NCBI GenBank assembly: GCA_020796225.1 | Contig: CM036759.1 | Location: 67,530,090 to 67,594,089 of the forward strand | DNA from: Arion vulgaris | Lineage: Eukaryota > Mollusca > Gastropoda > Stylommatophora > Arionidae | Direction: 5' to 3' | Length of the DNA stretch: 64,000 nucleotides | Shown: positions 13,801 through 25,800 of the stretch, piece by piece | Numbering within the stretch: the stretch's first letter is position 1 | Layout of the letters: each line of letters starts with the position of its first letter | Translations under genes and position numbers: made by a program | Notes under the pieces: generated by a model | The model's database searches: none | The model's input: the letters and a program-made list of their open reading frames with translations, nothing else | What the model was told of the DNA's origin: nothing

Positions 13801-16800
13801 GGAGAAACACATCAATATAAGACAAGACTACAGTAAAACTATGTAACAATGACGAAACACATCAATATAAGACAAGACTACAGTAAAACTATGTAACAAT
13901 GGCGAAACACATCAATATAAGACAAGACTACAGTAAAACTATGTAGCAATGACGAAACACATCAATATAAGACAAGACTACAGTAAAACTATGTAACAAT
14001 GGAGAAACACATCAATATAAGACAAGACTACAGTAAAACTATGTAACAATGACGAAACACATCAATATAAGACAAGACTACAGTAAAACTATGTAACAAT
14101 GACGAAACACATCAATATAAGACAAGACTACAGTAAAACTATGTAACAATGGAGAAACACATCAATATAAGACAAGACTACAGTAAAACTATGTAACAAT
14201 GGAGAAACACATCAATATAAGACAAGACTACAGTAAAACTATGTAGCAATGACGAAACACATCAATATAAGACAAGACTACAGTAAAACTATGTAGCAAT
14301 GACGAAACACATCAATATAAGACAAGACTACAGTAAAACTATGTAGCAATGACGAAACATGTAAAAACAAAGTATTGTAGTTTTATAAAGTACGAAAACA
14401 ATAACACTTCACAGCGACGTTTCGACAAAAAGGCCGTTATCGAACAAAGGATACATTAGAAGTGAAGAAATTCACGTCTTAAACATCAAGCATAACATAT
14501 ACAATTAGACAATAAATTCCTAAAATGAAAATATCTGACTAAAAACGAAAAACGAAATACATGCAAAAAACTAGAAATAGAAATGAATACGATTGAGCTA
14601 TTTGCCCAGGGACAGAGCTGTATGGAGAAATTATATGCATGCCTTATATAACGTATAATGAATACAAGAGGAATATATATATATATATATTGTTTTATAT
14701 ATATTTTTTAGAGCCCGATTGGTTGAACCAACAGATGGAGAGTGGGGAAGGAAACTTGAGAACGGCTCCTTTACAGGACTAGTGGGGCAGCTACAGAGAC
14801 AGGTAAGATAACAAATTATTTGTTAATAGGATCATCATCATTGCACTTTGCTGAGTAACCATATGTGCTCTAATCTCTTTCTTACACAGGAAGAAGATCT
14901 CAGTGGCAGTGCACAAACTCCTCAGCACATGCGAGGGTCTCTGATGTAATTTAGAAGATGGTGAAAATATTTTGTAGGAATTTTATTTTAAAATCTTTCT
15001 AATGAATTTTGCCCGGGTAGCAGCTTTCCAGCCTGTTATTCCCGATTTTGAACTGCCAATGTATCTATTACGTGCTCAACTTGAAAACGAGACCTACGTT
15101 TTATTGCCCGTCTCCGATAGGACTAGGAACTCGATCTCATCAACACTGAGATCAGAGATCTCTGGGAAAATATGCCGATGGCTCCACTAGGGAGGGAATC
15201 GAGTACCTTTGACACAAGAGGCAATCACCTAACCTCAACGTCACAAAGATCTCCAAGATAACAATTATCTTTTCTCCAAGTCTTACAAGGATAGTAGGCC
15301 TATTTGTGAATATATATCCAATGCTGTCTCAAAGCTATCAGACGACTGTCAGATCTGGAAAATGTCTACATGTATAGAAATGAAGTTAACCCATTTGCCC
15401 TTCAGAGCTGATTTGCAGGCTCGCAGTATTTGTGTAGAACGCAAAGTCAGTATACTGCCTATTTTAGTGTACATTGCAATATAAATGCCTCCAGAACCGA
15501 AAACAAAATGACGGAATGAAAATGTTATGGAGTTTGCTCCGAACAAAAATAATTTTCTTTATTAATTAAATTAGAGCAATTATTTTATAATGTGTATGTT
15601 AAGCTATAAATGGACATCTATTTTAATGCAAAAAAAATAAAACATTGCATGGTTGCCATGACAACAGCGGCCATCTTGAAAAAATACATTTGATTAGAAT
15701 CCTAAAATTTACAAAACAAACAAATATATTGAGAAATAAATGGATGATTCATAAACTGTGTGGAGAGCCGCTGTAGCGTAGTTGTTAGTGAACTCGCTTC
15801 GCAAGGCTGGTGGTCTGGGTTCAGCTCCGCAATGCGCGTGGAATTTTCCCGACCACGACGGCTCTCAGGTCGACCCAGCCTCAACTGGGTACCAGACATG
15901 CTCTGGGAAAGTAAAGGCGGTCGGCGTGATGCTGACCACATCACCCATTGTGTGCCGACGGTCAATGAAAATACAGGCCTAACACTGTATTGACCTATAT
16001 ACCACGAGGTATGAAAGGGTTCCTTTTTTTCTTTTCCTTTAAACTGTAAGCATACTAACAGAGACTGATGCATTTTTTTTTTTAATCTTAAGAAAAATTT
16101 TTGTTTGTTTTAAACTTATGCTTGAAAAAAAAACCCCACACAAAATGTGTCATCTTTTCGCATTAAAAATGAATTATTAAATCAAATATTGAAATGCGTC
16201 AGTAGCTACAAAATTATATGTGGAAGATTCACCTCAAATTCCGTGTATCTAGTTTTAGTATTACTTAACACTCAAGGATTTCAGACACAAAAAAATGGAA
16301 AAAACTATTTTGAGAAAACTCAATTTGAAACTTGCAATTTGAAAGAGCAAGGTCTAGAATTGAACTTTTCTTATTAATGTTGCAATGCTAATACGCAAAC
16401 AAAACAACATAATTTTATGTGTAATCGATAGTAGGAATGTTGTACTTTGTAGAACTAAACACTTTGAACAATCAATGTTTTTAACTAAAACCACAATTTT
16501 CTAGAGAGCCACACCCCTTCAATGCGTTTGAAAATAGAAGACATGAATAATATTGTCACCAGACCAATACCAATGTTATGTTCTGAGACATGAATAATAT
16601 TGTCACCAGACCAATACGAATGTTATGTTCTGAGACATGTATAATATTGTCACCAGACCAATGTTATGTTCTGAGACATGAATAATATTGTCACCAGACC
16701 AATGTTATGTTCTGAGACATGTATAATATTGTCACCAGACCAATGTTATGTTCTGAGACATGTATAATATTGTCACCAGACCAATGTTATATTCTGAGAC

Positions 16801-19800
16801 ATGTATAATATTGTCACCAGACCGATGTTATGTTCTGAGACATGTATAATATTGTCACCAGACCAATGTTATGTTCTGAGACATGTATAATATTGCCACC
16901 AGACCAATGTTATGTTCTGAGACATGTATAATATTGTCACCAGACCAATGTTATGTTCTGAAAAACCATTTCAATGTTTCAAAGTACTTTTGGTTGGGGC
17001 ATACATTAATAAAATACAGAAGATCAAGTACCAACATGTGACTTTGGTTGGGGCATACATTAATAAAATACAGAAGATCAAGTACCAACATGTGACTTTG
17101 GTTGGGGCATACATTAATAAAATACAGAAGACCAAGTACCAACATGTGACTTTGGTTGGGGCATACATTAATAAAATACAAAAGACCAAGTACCAACATG
17201 TGACTTTGGTTGGGGCATACATTAAGAATACAGAAGATCAAGTACCAACATGTGACTTTGGTTGGGACATACATTAACAAAATACAGAAGATCAAGTACC
17301 AACATGTGACTTTGGTTGGGGCATACATTAATAAAATACAGAAGACCAAGTACCAACATGTGACTTTGGTTGGGGCATACATTAAGAATACAGAAGATCA
17401 AGTACCAACATGTGACTTTGGTTGGGGCATACATTAAGAATACAGAAGATCAAGTACCAACATGTGACTTTGGTTGGGGCATACATTAAGAATACAGAAG
17501 ATCAAGTACCAACATGTGACTTTGAAATAGAATCCAGGATACAAGAGAGGTATCCGCGTGTCGCCGGGGCTTGCAAGGGAGCAAAGAATAGTACCACTGC
17601 GACCTACAAAGCATGTCGTAAGAGGTGACTGAGGTAGGGTCCTAAGGAAGCTACCCTAGTAATTAAAAAGCTTCGCAGAAATCGGATGTGCTGACCTACT
17701 GGTAGGCGCATAACTGGCACAACGTACAATCGCTCTTATGCTCAGATCACATACAAATCACACAGAGTGGTTAAACTATCGGTCCTTATGGAGCGTTCGT
17801 AGAAGAAGAAGAAGAAGAAAGAAATGAATGAATGAAAATAATTGTAATCCTATTTCTTCTGGAATTTTCAAGGAGGTAGATATGGTGGTGGCACCATTGT
17901 TCATGCTTCCAGAACGAAATCAAGTAATAGACTTTTCATTTCCATTCTACACCGACTACACTACAGTTATGCTGAGAATGCCAGACCTAAAAGAGTCAAA
18001 ATGGCTGACGCTGATACAGCCCTTTAAGTGGCAGGTAAGAAAAGGGTAGCCATTTGAGTGATAAGTACTGTCTCTAATAATAGGATATCCAAAGCCAGTG
18101 TGCTGCGTTTGAGTGATAAGTACTGTCTCTAATAATAGGATATCCAAAGCCAGTGTGCTGCGTTTGAGTTATAAGTACTCTCTCTAATAATAGGATATCC
18201 AAAGCCAGTGCTGCGTTTGGAAGGCTACATGTCACTGTGTGGGAGCGGAGGGGGATAATAACCGTTGCCACAAAGCTGAAAGTTTACCAGGCCATAGTGC
18301 TAACCACGATGTTGTACGCAAGCGATACGTGGTCAGTGTATAGCAGACACGAATGAAAATTAAACCATTTTCACACAAGCTCTCTACACAAAATACTAAA
18401 AATAAACTGGCAGGACAAAATTCCAGATAGCGAAGTCCTCACAAGAGCAAAGATCCCAAGTGTCAACATCCTGTTGCAGAAGGCCCAATGAGATGGGTCG
18501 GTCACGTTGCTCGAATGCCTGATAAACGCATCCCAAACCAGTTGATGTATGGTGAGCTTGAAGGAGGCAGACGTTCTGCTGGTGGACAGAAAAACCCCTT
18601 TAAAGACACTCTTAATGTGTCTCTGACATGTTTCGATATAGACACCATGTGCTGGGAATCCTTGCGCAAGATCGTCAAATGTGGCGCTGTAACAACACAA
18701 GAGGAACCCGCATAGCTGAAAACCATTGTGCCGTTGAGGCACAGAGAAAACGAGCTGCGCGAAAGACATAACACACAACACCCACATGTCTAACCTTGAT
18801 CATGTCTGCCCCATCTGTGGTAGGGGTTTGTGTTCTAGGATTGGACTCCACTGTCACCTTCGCACACACCAGAGAGGTGCAGCAGCACACTTCTGAGACT
18901 GTTGTCATCATCGCTTGCGATGAACGGCTATTATTATTAAGTACACTTTCTACGCCTCAGAAAAATAATGAACATCAAATGGCAAGCCAACAACATTACA
19001 TACCAACTTACCCCAATCTTGAAACACCCAGCTATTTCAATAGAGACTAAAAGACAGATTATAAATGCAATCTTTATACCAACACTGTGCTACCAGAGCC
19101 AAACATGGGCACTGACAAAAGAACAAGAAAGGAAAATTACCACATGTGAAATGAGATGCCTGAGGAAAGCAGTAAATAAAACAAGAAGAGACCATATAAG
19201 AAATGAGGAAATTAGAACAAAAGTCGGAACAACATCTGCTGTTAGATTCAGTGAAAAACAGAGACTCAAATGGTTTGGCCACTTGGTGAGAATGAACCCG
19301 AATACACCAGTTGCAATAGCGGACAACCTGAACATGGAATCATCAAGAGGAAGGGCAGACCAAGAAAAAGATGGATTGATGGAGCTACAGACATCTTAAC
19401 ACTGCACAATACCACAGCATATCAAGCGACAGAGCGTGCACTATCTCGGAAACCGATCATAAGTTAAACCTGCTACGCCTAACGGGGAAAAAGCAGAAAA
19501 GGACAAAATAAAAAGAAAGTAGAAAGAATGGCAGGATATGATCCCAGACACTGAGATCCTAAAAAGAGCTGCTCTGTCCAGCATCGTTACAATCTTGATG
19601 CAGTCCTAGATACGATGAAGCTGCTCTGTCCAGCATCGTTACAATCTTGATGCAGTCCTAGATACGATGAAGCTGCTCTGTCCAGCATCGTTACAATCTT
19701 GATGCAGTCCTAGATACGATGAAGCTGCTCTGTCCAGCATCGTTACAATCTTGATGCAGTCCTAGATACGATGAAGCTGCTCTGTCCAGCATCGTTACAA

Positions 19801-22800
19801 TCTTGATGCAGTCCTAGATACGATGAAGCTGCTCTGTCCAGCATCGTTACAATCTTGATGCAGTCCTAGATACGATGAAGCTGCTCTGTCCAGCATCGTT
19901 ACAATCTTGATGCAGTCCTAGATACGATGAAGCTGCTCTGTCCAGCATCGTTACAATCTTGATGCAGTCCTAGATACGATGAAGCTGCTCTGTCCAGCAT
20001 CGTTACAATCTTGATGCAGTCCTAGATACGATGAAGCTGCTCTGTCCAGCATCGTTACAATCTTGATGCAGTCCTAGATACGATGAAGCTGCTCTGTCCA
20101 GCATCGTTACAATCTTGATGCAGTCCTAGATACGATGACCAGGACGTGTGGCTCAAATGCCGGATTGCAGAATATCAAAAGACTTTGCATGGTGAGCAAG
20201 ATCTACAAGACTTGATAGACATATTAGTGAAAGAAAGTGAAAAGAAAGGATTTAGCATGAATATAAAGAAAACATAGGTTATGGTTGTCTGCAAGAAACA
20301 GAATAACGCAATATCAAAATAAATAACACAACACTGAAACAAGTTCATCGATTCAAGTATCTGTGATCGAATCTAATAGCTGTCCATCGCAAGCAATGAT
20401 GACAACAGTTTCAGACTTGTGCTGCTGCACCTCTCTGGTGTGTACAGAGATGACTGTAGAGTCCAATCCTAGAACACAATCCCCTACCACAGGTGGGGCA
20501 TACATGACCAAGGTTAGACATGTGCATGCTGTGTGTTCTGTCTGTTCGCGCAGCTTGTTTTATCTGTGCCTCAACGACACGACGATTCTCAGCTATGCGG
20601 GTTCCTCTTGTATTGTTAGAGCGCCACATTTGGCGATCTTGCGCAAGGATTCCCAGCACGTGGTGTCTATATCGAAGCATTTCAGAGTGTCTTTAAAGCG
20701 TGTTTTTTCCATCAGCAGAAAGTCTGCCTCCTTCAAGTACATGGGTACATTGCTAACAACAAATGTAAAATGTAAAACAGAAGTAGAATAGAAAAACTGC
20801 AATGGACGGCTAATATCATTATATACACTTACAAAACAGTACAACTGTAACTTAATTATACATACATATAGATATATATTCCTTCCTGCAGGTTCATCTG
20901 GCTATTTGGCTATCCCTGTTTTCTGTGGCAGCACTGATCACAGTTCTAGAGCGACAAAATCCCTACTACAAAATCAAGTCAGAGAAAAGCGCTTTCCACA
21001 ACTTAACTGACTCGGTCTGGTACATGTATGGTTCTCTGCTTACACAAGGTGAGATCGTATTACATAACTGACTCGGTCTGGTACATGTATGGTTCTCTGC
21101 TTACACAAGGTGAGATCGTATTACATATCCATCTCGGTCTGGTACATGTATGGTTCTTTGCTTACACAAGGTGAGCTCATATTACATAACCGACTCGGTC
21201 TGGTACATGTATGGTTCTTTGATTACACAAGGTGAGATCGTATTACATATCCGACTCGGTCTGGTACATGTATGGTTCTTTGCCTACACAAGGTGAGCTC
21301 ATATTACATAACCGACTCGGTCTGGTACATGTATGGTTCTCTACTTACATAAGGTGAGATCATATTAACTCTTTCACTCTATAATATTGTGTTTACCTGT
21401 TGACCAATTTTCATTGAAATGTCTATTGTATTAACCAGTATATTGACTGAAAGGAGGGGAGGGTGGGGTGGGGGGTGGAGTGGTAAATATATTTACAGTA
21501 AAATTAATTATTTTTTAAATAAATAATTACAATGCATACACTAAACACTGTTTATCATCAACGGCAATGTCTTTTGCAACATGTGGCCAAATTGTATCAC
21601 AATTTGTTTGTTAAGATTTTTTTCTCTGTGATTTAAAAAAAAGACAACCCTTGTTCTGGGTGAATCTCCCGCCTTAAAAACTACTGCAACCCTGTATGTT
21701 ATGTTATGTTATGTTATGTTAAGGGATCGAAGTCATGACACATTGGGCATTCCCATGCGTACTCTGTCCTCCGCTGCAGCAGCCATCCTAAAGTCCATTT
21801 GCTCACCGTACCCATGAGAAGTTGATTACTATATCTTCTCTCTCTATCACGAAGACGACACTGTCTGGCATGTCCAAACTTAACTCCTAATTCTCGGACT
21901 CGTTCCAGTGTCTGAGACTCGCCCATATCATATAAATGAGAGCGTACGGCATGTATGATATCGGCTCTGTCCATACTTCCTCAGTCTTTCCAGGTGTGTA
22001 CAGCCAAGTCATTTTTTTTAGATGTGATCTCTGAATGCTGTCCACCAATTCCATGCGCATACTTCCAGATTCAATGATTTGAAGTATATTTATCGAGTCT
22101 GATATGATAAACGTATGGGTTACCTGTTGCTCAGCACCCCATGACAGAGCCCTGGAGGCAGCGGTAATCTCCAGTCAGGCTCGATGTCGTTGTCTCGAAA
22201 GCGCCGCAGTCCTCATGAAGTATGCTACCGTTTCGTTTTGCTGAATAAGCCCACGAAGATCTTTTTCCGCGTCTGACAGAGCCATCATCATCATCAAGGT
22301 GCGTATCCTTTATAGGACGTTGCTCTCTTTGCAGCACATCTGAAATTCACTTTGTCTCTTGTCAGTTCACCCACTTCGTCGATGGTCATGTTCATGGTTT
22401 CTTTAATATCTTGTAGCCATCTTCTTCTTAGTCTGCCTCTGCGTCCTGGAACCCTGCCCTCTAGTATTGTTCTTTCCAGGTCATCGTGACGCTTGATGTG
22501 ACCAAAGTATGTAATTTTCTGTATAGTATGTTGTTTATCAGCCAATTCTCTTTAACATTTAGTTCTTTCAGGACATCAGTGTTCTTTTTTTTTTCTGTCC
22601 ATGGTATTCGTAGTATCTTTCTGTAGCATTTAGTTTCCAAGGACTGGATTTTCGTTCTTAATTTTTGTGTAATAGTCCATGATTCACAACCATACGTACC
22701 CACTGGGAAAATGCATGCTCTCAGTATTTTCAATTTTAGTATTTTGCTGGTGCTTTGCCACATGTTCTTCATTGTGTTTAACTTCTTGATATGCTAACAG

Positions 22801-25800
22801 AGCCATCGGTGTAAATAATTATATCACCTGGATGGGAGTGCTGATCCATTAGTGCAAGAATCTCCACATTGGTGACGCCCGTGGCCCATGCCCTACAGCA
22901 GCGTCCAAGTGTACTGACAACCTTTGTGTAATCATTAATATCGTTTGATGTAAGTATCCATTCTTCCCCATGCCTCAGCTCATCTAGAGTAACAGGCCTG
23001 TGCCTCAGCCATCCAGGATAGACCTATCTTCAAACTCCTGCTCTTGTTTTCATTTATGGCATCATGCTTGTGCACTGAGCCAGTATACCAACTCAGGAAT
23101 GCAAAGGGGTTGAATTTGGTAAAATTTCAATAAAGCTTATAGTGTTCTATCAAACATATAAAGATGTCGGCCCACATCAATAGACATTTTTGATATTCCC
23201 ATTGAACTGAACAGTGTTATGTTCACAGTGTTATGTTCACAGTGTTATGTTCACAGTGTTATGTTCACAGTGTTATGTTCACAGTGTTATGTTCACATCC
23301 ATAATTGGCCATTTAGGTTTCTCTGTGAGGCAGAGGTTAGCTTCTCGTTCTAAAGGTATCGGTTCGCTCCCTCATAGAGCCATCGGGATATTTACCCAGA
23401 GATCCCTGATCCAAGTGTAGGTGAGATCGAGTTCCTAGTTCTATCGGAGACGGACGATAAAACGTAGGCCCTGTGTTCAATTGTAAAAGAGCCCTTGGCA
23501 GTTCAAAATCGAGAATAGCAGGCTGGAAATCCGCTGCCTGGACAAAAGTCATTAGAAAATACTAAAGAATAATATTTTCCCTACAAAATTGTTTTCACCA
23601 TCTTCAAAATTACATCGGGGACCTTCGGTGGTTCTACAGAGTTCATGCACTGCAGCTGAGATCTTTATGTGTAAGAAGAGATCGGAGCACACATGGTTAC
23701 TCACCAAAGTGCAATGATGATGAGATCTTCCTGTGTAGAAAGAGATCGGAGCACACATGGTTACTCACCGAAGTGCAATGATGATGAGATCTTCATGTGT
23801 AAGTAAGAGATCGGAGCACACATGGTTACTCACCAAAGTACAATGATGATGATCCTACCATATCAATCAATCAAATGTTTTACAGAATTAAATCGTAGAT
23901 GAAGTTCTGAATTTTGTATACCTCATGAACACAGTGTCTTACCTCATGAACACAGTGTCTTACCTCATGAACACAGTGTCTTACCTCATGAACACAGTGT
24001 CTTACCTCATGAACACAGTGTCTTACCCCATGAACACAGTGTCTTGTTTCCAATTGCAGGTGGAGAACATCTACCAACTTCCACAACAGGTCTGACTCTG
24101 GTCAGCTTCTGGCTAATGTTTTCTGTCATCATAGCTTCTACTTATAGTGGGAACTTAATCGCATTCCTGACAGTTACTATTGACACACCCCCATTTGATA
24201 CCCTTCAAGATATGTTGGACCAGACCCAATACAAGTGGGGAACAACTGGAGGTAGACCCTTCCAAATTAATTTAGAGGTAAGTCAGGTTATGTTAGGAAT
24301 ATTTCAAACAGAGGTTCTCAAACTTCTTCATCTTATGCCTCTTTATCTGCCTCTGATTGATTGATTGATTGATTGATTGATTAATTGAAAGGACCATCAT
24401 CATTACTCTTCGGTAAGTAACCATGTGTGCCCCGATATCTTTCTTACACAGGAAGATCCCGGCAGCAGTACAAGAATTCCGTAGCACCCTGATTCCCTGA
24501 TGTAATTTTGAAGATGATGAAAATGTTTTGTAGGAAATATATTTTTAATTTCTCAAATTAGCTTTCAACAACTGATGAGGCCCTATGCTCCACATGGAGC
24601 GGAAAGAAATAAGTTAGTAAGATTTTAAGTGAGTTTCAACAATATGACCCCTCTTTTGTAGAAGACTGTACAGTATTTGATATTGGAAAAAAAAAAAATG
24701 AAGAATTTAAAAATAAGCTGTGGAAACCTGCCCCATCAGAAGAGTCATCAGGAGATCCATGAACCTGGTGTTTAAAGAAGTGTCTACGGGCAAAGTATTG
24801 ACTTCAATGCAGATGGTGTGCCCATAAAGCTACATCCTAGTCGGTAGAAAAGGCACAACATCTTCACAAAGCTCAAACTTCGCAGCTCAAGCAATGAACT
24901 TAACGATCTCGTGAAAAATAATTGTTCATGTGACTCAGTCTGGATTCAAAGTCATAACCTTCAGAACGACAGGTAAAAGTTTTAACTACTTCGCCATAGA
25001 GACTCTTAACCACTTCGCCATAGAGTCTCTTAACCACTTCGCCATAGAGTCTCTTAACCACTTCGCCATAGAGTCTCTTAACCACTTCGCCATAGAGTCT
25101 CTTAACCACTTCGCCATAGAGTCTCTTAACCACTTCGTCATAGAGTCTCTTAACCACTTCGCCATAGAGTCTCTTAACCACTTCGCCATAGAGTCTCTTA
25201 ACCACTTCGCCATAGAGACTCTTAACCACTTCGCCATAGAGTCTCTTAACCACTTCGCCATAGAGTCTCTTAACCACTTCGCCATAGAGACTCTTAACCA
25301 CTTCGCTATAGAGTCTCTTAACCACTTCGCCATAGAGACTCTTAACCACTTGCATAGAGCTCTAACCACTTCGTATAGAGTCTCTTAACCACTTCGCATA
25401 GAGTCTCTAACCACTCGCTATAGAGTCTCTTAACCACTTCGCCATAGAGCTCTTAACCACTTCATAGAGCTCTTAACACTTCGTCATAGAGACTCTTAAC
25501 CACTTCGTCATAGAGTCTCTTAACCTGGAGTGGTTAGTTAAAACTCGACAGGAGGGTCGCGCATGTGCTGCCGAGTTCTACAAGGGAAGCAAAGAATAGT
25601 ACAACTGTGACCTACAAAACATGTCGTCAGAGGCGACTGTTGTATGAACTAGGAAAACTACCTAGTAAATAAAAAGCATCGCATAAATCGGATGTGCTGG
25701 CCTACTTCTAGGCGCATAACTGGCACAATGTACAATCGCTATTAGGCTCAAATCACATACAAATCACAAAGATTAGTTAACAAGTGGTCGATATAGAGCG

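Noticed and set aside
11267..14359. CRISPR array (regular repeats)
   Set aside because: Units are contiguous with no unique spacers, and the DNA is eukaryotic; the same applies to every array in the window.
18800..18890. C2H2 zinc-finger gene
   Set aside because: A lone finger at the end of a LINE ORF2; the same motif occurs in the inverted LINE copy at 20.5 kb.
24900..25388. Frames of about 127-152 codons on both strands (MAKWLRDS- and NHFAIESL-like repeats)
   Set aside because: Translation of the 24-bp array; stop-free by unit length.
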